From assembly GCA_004556005.1 (NCBI GenBank), contig SFJA01000067.1, positions 1-15,989 of the forward strand: a DNA stretch of 15,989 bases, read 5' to 3'. This document shows, one piece after another, positions 8,939 through 15,989 of this stretch; positions within the stretch are counted from its first letter, which is position 1; every line of letters begins with the position of its first letter. Below the pieces are notes generated by a model that ran no database searches, was not told the DNA's origin, and was given only the letters and a program-made list of their open reading frames with translations. Both the position numbers and the translations under genes were made by a program. Source of the stretch: Bacteroidales bacterium. GTDB lineage: Bacteria; Bacteroidota; Bacteroidia; Bacteroidales; UBA932.

Positions 8939-8946
8939 CAAATATA
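8939..8946 (-). promoter_or_regulatory. Candidate -7 box for the GH3-led enzyme operon
   Basis: Read on the minus strand, the bases are TATATTTG, an exact match to the Bacteroides TAnnTTTG -7 consensus. They lie 32 bp upstream of the GH3 start codon, which would give a leader of roughly 25-30 nt. A TTG-like -33 element is only weakly matched (CAA at 8972-8974 on the plus strand, with long spacing), so the call rests on one box. Confidence 0.45.
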
Positions 8947-8999
8947 TCTAAATAGGCGTCTCACGGTGCTGCAATGCATACTTCTAAACTTCGCCACGC

Positions 9000-9035
9000 A
9001 CTACTTTCCTCAGAAAAAAGTAGTATTGAAGTAGT
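9000..9035. promoter_or_regulatory. AAGTAGT direct and inverted repeats, possible operator
   Basis: ACTACTTT (9000-9007) and AAAGTAGT (9017-9024) form a perfect 8-bp inverted repeat around a 9-nt spacer. A further AAGTAGT (9029-9035) is a direct repeat of AAGTAGT at 9018-9024, with a period of 11 nt, about one helical turn. Three copies of one 7-mer within 36 bp, 64-100 bp upstream of the susC -7 box, fit a binding site for a dimeric regulator such as a hybrid two-component system or SusR-like protein. No regulator gene is in the window. A hairpin in RNA is the other reading. Confidence 0.4.
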
Positions 9036-9098
9036 CCCCGCAGCGCCTGCCGTGTTTTGTGCGTAAGCTTGGACGCTGCAATATTCATCTTTTCATTC

Positions 9099-9106
9099 TA
9101 TGTTTG
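9099..9106 (+). promoter_or_regulatory. Candidate -7 box for susCD
   Basis: TATGTTTG matches the Bacteroides TAnnTTTG -7 consensus exactly and lies 84 bp upstream of the chosen susC ATG (9191). The implied leader is about 75-80 nt and AT-rich, with CAATCAA repeated at 9161-9178. The nearest TTG upstream (9069-9071) is spaced too far for a good -33 element, as would be expected of an activator-dependent promoter. Confidence 0.45.
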
Positions 9107-9190
9107 CACCGGGTTCCGGAACAGCCTCCGGAGACACGGACCACTGACAATTGTTTTACACAATCAATAACCAATCAACAAAGTTTCTTT

Positions 9191-12100
9191 ATGAAAGCAA
9201 AACTGATTCTTTGCCTCTGTATGCTTTTGGGCGCTGCAACTGCATTTGCTCAGAACATCACCGTTACAGGTACGGTTACAGAGCAGGCAAGCGGCGAGCC
9301 GGCACTCGGTGTCAGCATCGTTGTCAAAGGCAACGCGAGCAACGGCACCATCGCCGACGCTCTCGGCAATTACAGCATTTCAGTTCCTTCCAACGCTACG
9401 CTTGTATTTAGCGCGATAGGAATGAAGTCACAGGAAGTCGCAGTCAACGGACGCACAACCATCGACATACAGATGGTTGAAGACGCCGAACTTCTCGACG
9501 AAATCGTAGTCATCGGTTACGGTACCGCCAAGAGCAAGGACCTTACCGGAGCCATTTCATCCGTCAAATCCGATGACATCATTTCAACGCCTATTTCCAG
9601 CCCTATGGGCGCCCTCCAGGGCAAGGTTGCCGGTGTACAGATTCTCAACAGTGCCAACCCGGGAGCAACTCCTGTAGTTCGCGTACGCGGTGTGGGTTCC
9701 TTCGATTCTTCATATCAGGGACCTCTCTATGTCGTTGACGGAATGTTCTTTGATAACATCGACTTCCTCGACAGCAGCAACATCGAGTCCATCACCATCC
9801 TCAAGGACGCTTCTTCAGCAGCCATCTATGGTGTGCGCGCTGCAAACGGCGTGATTCTCGTGACCACCCGCAACGGCGTCAAGGGCCAGAGCAAGGTCAG
9901 CTACGACGGCTACTTCGGAGTACAGCAGGCCTGCAACCTTATGAAACTCGCAAACTCTGCCGAATACGCTGGTCTTATGAAAGAATTCGGCGATCTCACC
10001 ACCGTCAACGAGTCCATCAAACACTGGGGCGGCAGCAACGGCATTCCTGCGACCGATACCGACTGGTACAGGGAGCTTCTCAAGACCGGTACCATCAGCA
10101 GCAACAGCGTCAACATCTCCGGAACTGCCGACAAGGCTTCCTACGTGCTCGGTATCAGCTACTTCAACAACAGCGGTATCAGCAAGGGCGACAACGACTT
10201 CTCCCGTTTCAACATCATCAGCAAGGGCGACTACACTCCTTTCAGCTGGCTCAAGGCGGGCGCAAACATCACTGTCAGCAACTCTACAAGGAAGAATTCT
10301 AACCTCACCGCATTCCGCGAGGCCTTCCTTCTGCCTTCTTTCGTTCCGGTTTATGACGAGAACAACGCCGAGGCATTCCCTACCAAGTATGCTTCTCCTC
10401 AGGCAGCGGGTCTGACCAGCGGTTATTTCGCTAACCCTCTTGCTAGAGCAGAGTACAACAACTCACTCAACAAGTACCTCCGCGTGCTTCCTTCGCTCTA
10501 TGCCGAGCTTTCCTTCATTCCTGAGAAGCTCAAGTACAAATTCTCAGTTGCTCAGGAGTACAATCTCGGAAACAGCAAGGTTTACACTCCTACCTACTTT
10601 GTTTCAGGAAACCAGATGGCAAACGTCAACTCCCTGAACAAGCAGATCGACTACTACTACAACACCATCATTGACAACATCCTCACCTACACCGACCGCT
10701 TCGGAAAGCACGGTCTTACTGCAATGGTTGGACAGTCAGCACGTTACGAGAATTACAGGTTCCTACAGTCAAGCACCAAGAAGATTGCCGGAGACGGTTC
10801 CGACAACTACCACTACATCTCCCTCGGCGACAAGGGCGAAAACGCTACTTCCGACGGCGGCTGGAGCTACAGGGGCGTTTCATTCTTCGGACGCGCAAGC
10901 TACGACTACGACTCCAAGTACCTCGCTTCCGCTACAATGCGTATCGACGGAAGTTCCAAGTATCAGGAGAAATGGGGTTACTTCCCTTCATTTGGTCTCG
11001 GCTGGGTCATCTCCAACGAAGACTGGATGCAGGACCAGAAGGTATTTGACTACCTCAAACTCCGCGGAAGCTGGGGTCTGCTCGGTAACGACAAGGAGCC
11101 TGCAAGCGACGGCTACGCAGGCCTCGGTACCAACTACTACAATATGAACAACCAGACCTATGGCGGTATCATCATCGAGAACAAATTCAGCTGGCTCAAG
11201 TGGGAGGTTGTACGCGAGATTAACGCCGGTCTGTCATTCACCTCTCTGGGCGGCCGCCTTACCGGTGAAATCGACTACTACAACCGTCTCACCAACAACG
11301 CGGTGGTTATGAACACAATTCCTGTGACGATGGAGACCATACTCGCCAACTCAGGAAAGATACTCAACAGCGGCGTTGAGTTCCAGCTCGGCTGGCACGA
11401 CAGCATAGGCGATTTTGGCTACTCCGTTGACCTCAACGCCACGACCCTGCACAACGAAGTCAAGTCCATCCAGGGCAAGGACCTCGACTACATACTCACC
11501 GGCACTGCCGAATTCCGCCAGATAATGAAGGTCGGTCAGCCGATGAACAGCTTCTACGGCTACAAGACCGACGGTTTGTGGACCAGCGAGGCAGAGATTG
11601 CCGCTGCGGGCGACTTTGCAAAGCAGCAGGGCGCTCAGGTGGGCTACCTCAAGTACGTTGACGTAAACAATGACGGAAACTTCGATTCAGAGGACCGTAC
11701 CTATCTCGGAGCTCCGTATCCTAAGTTCACCTTCGGCGGAAACATCGGACTCAACTGGAGAAACTGGGACTTCGGTATGACATTCTACGGAGTTGCAGGC
11801 ATACAGATCTGCAATGCCAAGATGGCTATGCGCTACTGGGCCGGTGCAAATATGAACTTCACCCACGACTTTGCCGTGGATCATTTCACCGAGAGCAACA
11901 AGGGAAGCAAGAATCCTTCCGTAGCCGGTCTGCTTGCCGCTGCCAACGGTCAGATCAACGACTACTTCATCGAGGATGCAAGCTATTTCCAGATTCAGAA
12001 CATCCAGCTCGGATACAACTTCAAGAAGCTCTGGAACAAGCTTGATGCAAGGGTTTACCTTTCTGCGCAGAATCCGTTCACGTTCTTCAAGTACCAGGGC

Positions 12101-12193
12101 TATACGCCGGAAATCGTTGATGCTACCGGACTTGACAGGGAGACCTACCCTATGGCACGCACGTTCTCAATCGGTTTGAAGATCAATTATTAA
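9191..12193 (+). CDS. susC: SusC-family TonB-dependent outer-membrane glycan transporter
   Basis: A 1000-residue outer-membrane transporter that imports oligosaccharides together with the SusD lipoprotein, powered by TonB. I chose the ATG at 9191 because it begins a good signal peptide (MKAKLILCLCMLLGAATAFA, cleavage before QNITV). The 44 codons open upstream from 9059 look like leader sequence. The order is a carboxypeptidase-regulatory-like domain (about 23-98), EIVVIGYGTAKSKDLTGAIS (104-123) at the TonB-box/plug boundary, a plug with LYVVDGMFFDNIDF and ITILKDASSAAIYGVRAANG (about 179-220), then a 22-strand-type barrel ending FSIGLKINY with a terminal aromatic residue. It has no N-terminal STN domain, so signalling to an ECF sigma/anti-sigma pair is unlikely. 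That points to regulation through another type of sensor. It lies 8 nt (by the upstream ATG) or 20 nt before susD. The substrate is unknown from sequence and inferred from the glucanases beside it. Confidence 0.95.
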   Translation: MKAKLILCLCMLLGAATAFAQNITVTGTVTEQASGEPALGVSIVVKGNASNGTIADALGNYSISVPSNATLVFSAIGMKSQEVAVNGRTTIDIQMVEDAELLDEIVVIGYGTAKSKDLTGAISSVKSDDIISTPISSPMGALQGKVAGVQILNSANPGATPVVRVRGVGSFDSSYQGPLYVVDGMFFDNIDFLDSSNIESITILKDASSAAIYGVRAANGVILVTTRNGVKGQSKVSYDGYFGVQQACNLMKLANSAEYAGLMKEFGDLTTVNESIKHWGGSNGIPATDTDWYRELLKTGTISSNSVNISGTADKASYVLGISYFNNSGISKGDNDFSRFNIISKGDYTPFSWLKAGANITVSNSTRKNSNLTAFREAFLLPSFVPVYDENNAEAFPTKYASPQAAGLTSGYFANPLARAEYNNSLNKYLRVLPSLYAELSFIPEKLKYKFSVAQEYNLGNSKVYTPTYFVSGNQMANVNSLNKQIDYYYNTIIDNILTYTDRFGKHGLTAMVGQSARYENYRFLQSSTKKIAGDGSDNYHYISLGDKGENATSDGGWSYRGVSFFGRASYDYDSKYLASATMRIDGSSKYQEKWGYFPSFGLGWVISNEDWMQDQKVFDYLKLRGSWGLLGNDKEPASDGYAGLGTNYYNMNNQTYGGIIIENKFSWLKWEVVREINAGLSFTSLGGRLTGEIDYYNRLTNNAVVMNTIPVTMETILANSGKILNSGVEFQLGWHDSIGDFGYSVDLNATTLHNEVKSIQGKDLDYILTGTAEFRQIMKVGQPMNSFYGYKTDGLWTSEAEIAAAGDFAKQQGAQVGYLKYVDVNNDGNFDSEDRTYLGAPYPKFTFGGNIGLNWRNWDFGMTFYGVAGIQICNAKMAMRYWAGANMNFTHDFAVDHFTESNKGSKNPSVAGLLAAANGQINDYFIEDASYFQIQNIQLGYNFKKLWNKLDARVYLSAQNPFTFFKYQGYTPEIVDATGLDRETYPMARTFSIGLKINY

Positions 12194-12213
12194 TCTTAAG
12201 GATGGAAAGCATT

Positions 12214-13683
12214 ATGAAAAAGATATTTTCAGGAATTATCGGCGCCGCTCTCGCAACAATGATGTTTACGTCTTGCGAAGGTTGGATCAATATCCCGGTT
12301 GAGGCTACTCCTCCGGCATCCACCATCGACTACAGCGACCCTGCCGGCGCCCAGCAGGTGCTCATCGGAGCATACGGACAGTTCTGTTCAAAAATGAGCG
12401 AGTGGTCGTACGAGACCGTATTCGGCATCAGAGGCGACGACCTGGACAAGGGTTCAAGCCCTACCGACCAGGCTGACCTTACTTCATTCAACAACTTCGA
12501 CTACAGCGCCGCAGGGGCATATTGGGCACTCGGCGGAGCCTGGGGCGGATACTACGGTTCCATCGGTTACTACAACGAGGCCATCGAGGCATTCGGCAGA
12601 TATGCAGAAGCCGGTTCAGATGCAGCGAAGATGAAGGATTACATCGCTCAGGTAAAGGTTCTTCGCGCGTTCACATATCTGCGCATCGCCCGTCTCTGGG
12701 GTGAAATTCCGGTTTATTTCAAAAACTCCGAAAGGACAGGTATCAAAAGGCTGACCCACGCCCACGCAATCGAGAAAGTCATCGCCGACATTGAGCCTGT
12801 TATCGCTGACCTTGAGAAGGTTAAGCCTAACAAGGCTACACTTCCGGGCCAGGTTACCCAGTACACCGCACACGCTGTTGTTGCGAAGCTCGCCGCCGAA
12901 ATCCTTGACTACGACAAGGTGCTCGAGCATACCGCTCCTATCATCAGCGACTACGGCAAGAGCGCACTCTTCTCAGACTACCACTATCTCTTCACCAACA
13001 AAGGCAACCTCAGCGATGAAAACATACTCGAGGCACAGTGCAGCTCTCGCGCAGCAACCGCTACCGGCTGGAACGGTATGGGTTCTTTCCAGGGTCCTGG
13101 CGCAGTCATTACTGCAAAGGTGGCAATCAACGGATCGACTTCCATGAACTCAGGCTGGTCCTTCTTTATCCCTACCGACAAAATCGTCAACCTGATGAAG
13201 TCAAGAGGCGAAACTGTTCGTTACGAAACCGGCATTCTCTGGGCTGACAGCGACACCTGGTACGGCGACCATATCGGAACCAACGCATATACGGACAGGT
13301 GGAACGGCAAATTCTACAATCCTTCAGGACTTTGCTATACCTCAGACTGGGGTGACGGCAACAACGTACGCCTTATCCGATATGCTGACATCCTCCTTCT
13401 CGACTCCGAGGCCAAGGTTGCCAAGGGACAGAACGGAGACCAGGGAATCAACTGGGTACGCGAACGCGCCGGCCTGAAAGCTCTCAGCAATGCAAACGCA
13501 AGCCAGATTATGGAAGAGCGTTTCGTAGAGCTCTGTTTCGAGCACGGTGAGCGTTTCTACGACCTCGTGCGCACGGGAAAGGCAAGCTCCGAACTTAGCG
13601 GATACACTGACGCAAAGCGTTTCTACCCTATCCCTCAGACCGTGCTTGACGCTTCAGGATCCCTTTCCGAACCTGCTGAATAA
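12214..13683 (+). CDS. susD: SusD/RagB-family glycan-binding outer-membrane lipoprotein
   Basis: The lid and binding partner of SusC, anchored on the cell surface. I prefer the ATG at 12214 (489 residues), which gives a basic n-region MKKIFSG, a hydrophobic core and a lipobox FTSC (Cys21). The ATG at 12202 adds only Met-Glu-Ser-Ile and is the alternative (493 residues). SusD-like features in order are the N-terminal TPR-type helices with KDYIAQVKVLRAFTYLRIA and LWGEIPVYF, a middle variable glycan-facing region rich in Trp and Tyr, and the C-terminal RagB/SusD signatures IRYADILLLDSEAKVAKGQ, INWVRERAGL and RFVELCFEHGERFYDLVRTG. It follows susC closely and ends just before a strong terminator. 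No SusE/F-like surface-binding protein follows it; a GH144-type gene takes that place. Confidence 0.95.
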   Translation: MKKIFSGIIGAALATMMFTSCEGWINIPVEATPPASTIDYSDPAGAQQVLIGAYGQFCSKMSEWSYETVFGIRGDDLDKGSSPTDQADLTSFNNFDYSAAGAYWALGGAWGGYYGSIGYYNEAIEAFGRYAEAGSDAAKMKDYIAQVKVLRAFTYLRIARLWGEIPVYFKNSERTGIKRLTHAHAIEKVIADIEPVIADLEKVKPNKATLPGQVTQYTAHAVVAKLAAEILDYDKVLEHTAPIISDYGKSALFSDYHYLFTNKGNLSDENILEAQCSSRAATATGWNGMGSFQGPGAVITAKVAINGSTSMNSGWSFFIPTDKIVNLMKSRGETVRYETGILWADSDTWYGDHIGTNAYTDRWNGKFYNPSGLCYTSDWGDGNNVRLIRYADILLLDSEAKVAKGQNGDQGINWVRERAGLKALSNANASQIMEERFVELCFEHGERFYDLVRTGKASSELSGYTDAKRFYPIPQTVLDASGSLSEPAE

Positions 13684-13713
13684 GACACACTACACTTCAT
13701 AAGCAACAATAAT

Positions 13714-13721
13714 TAGTTTTG
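13714..13721 (+). promoter_or_regulatory. Possible -7 box between susD and the third GH144-type gene
   Basis: TAGTTTTG fits TAnnTTTG. A start a few bases downstream would put the terminator hairpin at the very 5' end of the transcript of the next gene, an arrangement that could attenuate it. No -33 element is visible, so this may be a chance match. Confidence 0.25.
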
Positions 13722-13724
13722 ACC

Positions 13725-13760
13725 AGGGCCTGTCAGACGAGTTCTAACAGGCCCTTTTTT
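13725..13760 (+). terminator. Intrinsic terminator after susD
   Basis: AGGGCCTGT (13725-13733) pairs with ACAGGCCCT (13747-13755) to give a 9-bp GC-rich stem with a 13-nt loop, followed at once by a run of T. It is 42 bp after the susD stop and 17 bp before the next ATG, so it should end most susCD transcripts and lower expression of the GH144-type gene unless there is read-through. Confidence 0.85.
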
Positions 13761-13776
13761 CAAGTATCTCACAAGT

Positions 13777-14808
13777 ATGAAAAAAGCCCTTTCCGTTCTA
13801 TTGGCGACCGCTGCGTTAATGCTGAGCGCGTGTACAGACAATAAAAGCAATGATAAGTATTTTGAACCTATCAAGCCCGTAGGCATCATCCAGGGCCTTT
13901 CTGACGATGAACTGTTGGAAACCGTCCAGCGGCAGACTTTCAGGTTCTTCTGGGAATTCGGCCATCCCGTTTCCGGCCTCGCGCGCGAACGCAGCAACAC
14001 CGTCAAGGGTGCGACCTACTGGGACTATATCAACGAAGCCTGGGGAGACCCTAACTTCTCCGAACACACTTACGGTCCAGAGTCCATTGCGGTCGGAGGC
14101 AGCGGATTCGGCATTATGGCGCTCTGCGTAGCGGTCGAAAGAGGCTGGATAAGCAAGGATGCCGCACTCGAGAGACTGCATAAGATAGTTGAATTCCTCC
14201 TTCAGGCCGAGACCTTCCACGGTGTATTCCCGCACTTCATGGACGGTGAAACCGGCAAAGCGATAGCATTCGGCCGGCTGGACGAGGGCGGAGACCTGGT
14301 GGAGACTTCGTACCTGATGATGGGGCTGCTGACAGCAAGGGAGTATTTCAATGGTGACAGTCCTCTTGAAATCTATCTCAGGAACAAGATTACCGTTATG
14401 TGGGAAACTGTCAACTGGGCGTGGTACGAAAAGGACGGCAAACTGTTCTGGCACTGGTGTCCAAACCAGGGATTCGATATGAATTTCCCTATCTGCGGAT
14501 GGAACGAATGCCTCATCACATACATCGTTGCCGCTTCCTCCCCTACCCATCCGATTTCCAAGGACGTTTACGAGAGTTGCTGGAAGTCTTCCCCTTCATA
14601 TCGCAACACCACTGAACGCTACGGCATTACCGTTCCTCTCGGGGACTGGGGAGACGCGCTCAGCGGACCGCTGTTCTTTGAGCACTACACCTTCCAGGGT
14701 ATAGACCCTAACGGGCTATACGACGAAGAGGGCGTGCATTATTACGAGCAGGGACGCACCCACACCCTCAGCCAGCGCGCTTATGCAATCGCAAATCCGA
14801 AGGGCTAA
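13777..14808 (+). pseudogene. GH144-type lipoprotein glucanase, N-terminal part ending at in-frame TAA
   Basis: The third PF10091 protein. It has a lipoprotein signal MKKALSVLLATAALMLSAC (Cys19) and then the glycoamylase-like domain from about residue 42. Visible signatures are AVGGSGFGIMAL (105-116), FHGVFPHFMDGETGKAIAFG, DEGGDLVETSYLMMG (Asp173, Glu176), FWHWCPNQGFDMN, GWNECLITYIVAASSPTH (Glu244) and GPLFFEHYTFQGIDP. The frame ends at NPKG followed by TAA (14806-14808). The paralogues continue there with NPLGHYGYGENCWG and NPKGHEGYGEDAWG. The same frame continues after the stop as KGYGANCWGFTAG, so only one codon interrupts the gene. The truncated product (343 residues) would lack about a quarter of the toroid, including the conserved C-terminal motifs, and is probably inactive. 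It sits directly behind the susD terminator. Confidence 0.85.
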
Positions 14809-15195
14809 AAGGGATACGGAGCAAACTGCTGGGGATTTACCGCAGGAGACAGCAACAAGGGCTACGTAGCGCACGACCCGAACTACGACCTTGGTGTCAT
14901 ACAGCCGACGGCAGCCATATCCTCCATACCTTACACCCCCGAGGAGTCTATGGAGGTCATCCGACATTTCTACTACGACCGGGGCGATGACATTTGGGGC
15001 GAATTCGGCTTTGAAGACGGCTTCAACCCCGATTCCGGCTGGAGTTCGGGCACCTGGCTCGCCATCGACGAAGGACCTATCATCAATATGATCGAGAACT
15101 ACCGCACCGGAATGCTCTGGAAACTCTTTATGAACATTCCGGAAATCCAGAACGGTCTGCGACGGCTCGGATTTACAAGTCCTTATATGAACTAG
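14809..15195 (+). pseudogene. GH144-type glucanase, C-terminal part after the in-frame stop
   Basis: 128 codons in the same frame as the upstream part, from KGYGANCWGFTAG to a TAG at 15193-15195. They contain the expected end of the family: LGVIQPTAAISSIPYTPEESM, HFYYDRGDDIWGEFGFEDGF, MIENYRTGMLWKLFMNIPEIQ and a short C-terminus. The strong match to both paralogues, with no frame change, shows the gene was full length (about 472 codons) until very recently, or that the TAA is a sequencing error. An internal Met at 14950 could start a short product but has no role by itself. Confidence 0.8.
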
Positions 15196-15214
15196 GGGCC
15201 GGCTTAATCCCCTA
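15193..15214. terminator. Possible bidirectional terminator between convergent genes
   Basis: TAGGGG (15193-15198) and CCCCTA (15209-15214) form a 6-bp inverted repeat around a 10-nt loop. It covers both stop codons of the convergent genes. There is no T tract on either side, so it is a weak candidate. Confidence 0.3.
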
Positions 15215-15989
15215 TCGCTTCAGGTTCCGCAGGCTGCAGTTTGTCCGGATTCGGATAATCGGGCAGGTCGCGGGACCTGGATTCGTTTTGGGGTGGAACG
15301 GCATTGTGCCGTAGCCATAACTTGAAAAGTGGATCTATGATATAATAGATACCACCTCTTAAAGACTTGAGGTCCTTGCCTATCAGATTTTGGACAACCA
15401 TCAACTTTAGATATGGGGAGATTTTTCCGTTTTCTTGACCTGTTATCTCTCGTATTTTAGATAAGGCAAACCCGAAATCCGCTTGTGACAAGGCTGATAG
15501 TATTCTTTGTGTCTGTGTACTTGCCGAATCAAATCTCTCCTGATAATGATAGAAGAAATAATCTGATAGAAATGCCAGGTCATATACCGGGTCTTCTGAC
15601 TTCTCCAATATTCCAACTGCAATTAACATAGAACGGATAGTCTTTGGCATATATGCCATCATCTTCTCCAAACGGTCAATGTCATATACGCCATTGGTCA
15701 TCTTACCTATAGTTGAAATAGATAACGGCTTGATATAATGGATTTTAAAGCCATCAAAAAAGGCGGCTTCGTATTCGGTAAAAGCAGGAAGCACCTTTTC
15801 GGAAGTAGCTATGATAATTGGAGCACCATTCCTATTCAGTTTCCCTCTTAACCCATATTGTTCTGTGTTATCGGTACGCTTAAAATAATACTGTATGTTG
15901 TCTACGAATAACACAACACGCTTTGAATTGACTTCCTGCCATTTTAGAATGGAATCAAAACAATCATTACTTCCTTCTGTATTTAAATG
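15204..15989 (-). CDS. AAA/STAND-type ATP-binding protein, C-terminal part (5' end outside window)
   Basis: The frame is open from the right edge (15989) to a stop at 15204, 261 codons, so the N-terminus with the Walker A motif is not in the window. The Met at 15914 is internal: upstream codons in the same frame read ILKWQEVNSKRVVLFVDNIQ, with VVLFVDN as a Walker B-like strand. IIIATSEKVLPAF resembles the sensor-1 segment of AAA ATPases. The second half looks like a winged-helix region (ILSALSQADFGFALSKIREI) followed by GIYYIIDPLFKLWLRHN, typical of the PF01637/DUF234-like ATPases common in Bacteroidota and archaea, some of them mobile or defence-associated. The C-terminal tail is Pro- and Glu-rich. 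The gene is clearly more AT-rich than the PUL (one sampled 60-base line about 37% GC against about 52% in susD) and convergent with it, so it is probably unrelated cargo or a transferred gene. Function unknown. Confidence 0.7.
   Translation of the reverse strand, partial: HLNTEGSNDCFDSILKWQEVNSKRVVLFVDNIQYYFKRTDNTEQYGLRGKLNRNGAPIIIATSEKVLPAFTEYEAAFFDGFKIHYIKPLSISTIGKMTNGVYDIDRLEKMMAYMPKTIRSMLIAVGILEKSEDPVYDLAFLSDYFFYHYQERFDSASTQTQRILSALSQADFGFALSKIREITGQENGKISPYLKLMVVQNLIGKDLKSLRGGIYYIIDPLFKLWLRHNAVPPQNESRSRDLPDYPNPDKLQPAEPEAIGD

Larger units (their letters stand above)
8907..9190. promoter_or_regulatory. Divergent PUL intergenic region (GH3 operon / susCD)
   Basis: These 284 bp have no gene and separate the enzyme operon from susC. 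The region contains a candidate -7 box for each direction, the AAGTAGT repeats at 9000-9035, and an AT-rich susC leader with a short ATTGT/ACAAT inverted repeat (9150-9164). The plus-strand frame is open upstream of susC from 9059, but that extension has no family similarity and precedes a clear signal peptide. Confidence 0.7.

Noticed and set aside
9000..9024. Hairpin ACTACTTT/AAAGTAGT as a transcription terminator
   Set aside because: The stem is AT-rich, no T run follows it, and it lies upstream of both divergent genes rather than after any gene.
9059..9190. N-terminal extension of SusC by 44 codons
   Set aside because: The extension is not signal-like or conserved in character. The Met at 9191 starts a typical signal peptide, and the candidate -7 box lies inside the extension.
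14806..14808. TAA recoded as a sense codon (alternative genetic code or read-through)
   Set aside because: TAA ends susC, susD, the intact GH3 and one GH144-type gene in this window, so it works as a normal stop here, and no read-through context is visible.
1..15989. CRISPR arrays, tRNA or rRNA genes, insertion sequences
   Set aside because: No regularly spaced repeats, cloverleaf-type sequence, transposase-like frame or terminal inverted repeats were seen; the window is filled by PUL genes.

Overview
The window comes from a member of the phylum Bacteroidota, most likely order Bacteroidales. The evidence is a SusC/SusD pair, many lipobox signal peptides, A-rich leaders without clear Shine-Dalgarno sites, and TAnnTTTG-type promoter boxes. 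The genus cannot be read from the sequence. The PUL part looks moderately GC-rich, while the right edge is visibly more AT-rich.

Almost the whole window is one polysaccharide utilization locus (PUL) with two divergent arms. The left arm (minus strand, 8906 down past position 1) is a tightly packed enzyme operon. In transcription order it holds a GH3 beta-glucosidase broken by a deletion and frameshift, a secreted multidomain GH144-type glucanase, a GH144-type lipoprotein, an intact GH3 lipoprotein, and a GH43-like lipoprotein that is frameshifted and runs off the window. Junctions are ATGA overlaps, a 3-nt gap or a 13-nt overlap. The right arm (plus strand, 9191 to 15195) holds SusC, SusD, a strong intrinsic terminator, and a third GH144-type lipoprotein interrupted by an in-frame TAA. 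The two arms share a 284-bp intergenic region with a candidate promoter for each arm and repeated AAGTAGT motifs that may be an operator.

Three PF10091/GH144-type enzymes plus two BglX-like GH3 enzymes beside SusCD suggest a beta-1,2-glucan (sophoran or cyclic glucan) target. Endo-glucanases would cut the polymer at the surface and in the periplasm, SusCD would import oligosaccharides, and the GH3 enzymes would release glucose. This rests on family knowledge, since substrate cannot be read directly from sequence. No regulator, surface-glycan-binding protein, inner-membrane transporter or kinase is seen.

Three of the eight PUL genes are broken. The GH3 has lost the segment with its acid/base Glu, the GH43-like gene has probably lost the segment with its general acid, and the third GH144 has a nonsense codon. 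The locus is therefore either decaying or carries several assembly errors. Raw-read checking would decide this. The right edge (15204 to 15989, minus strand) is the C-terminal part of an unrelated, AT-rich ATPase gene pointing toward the PUL, so the PUL boundary lies at about 15200.
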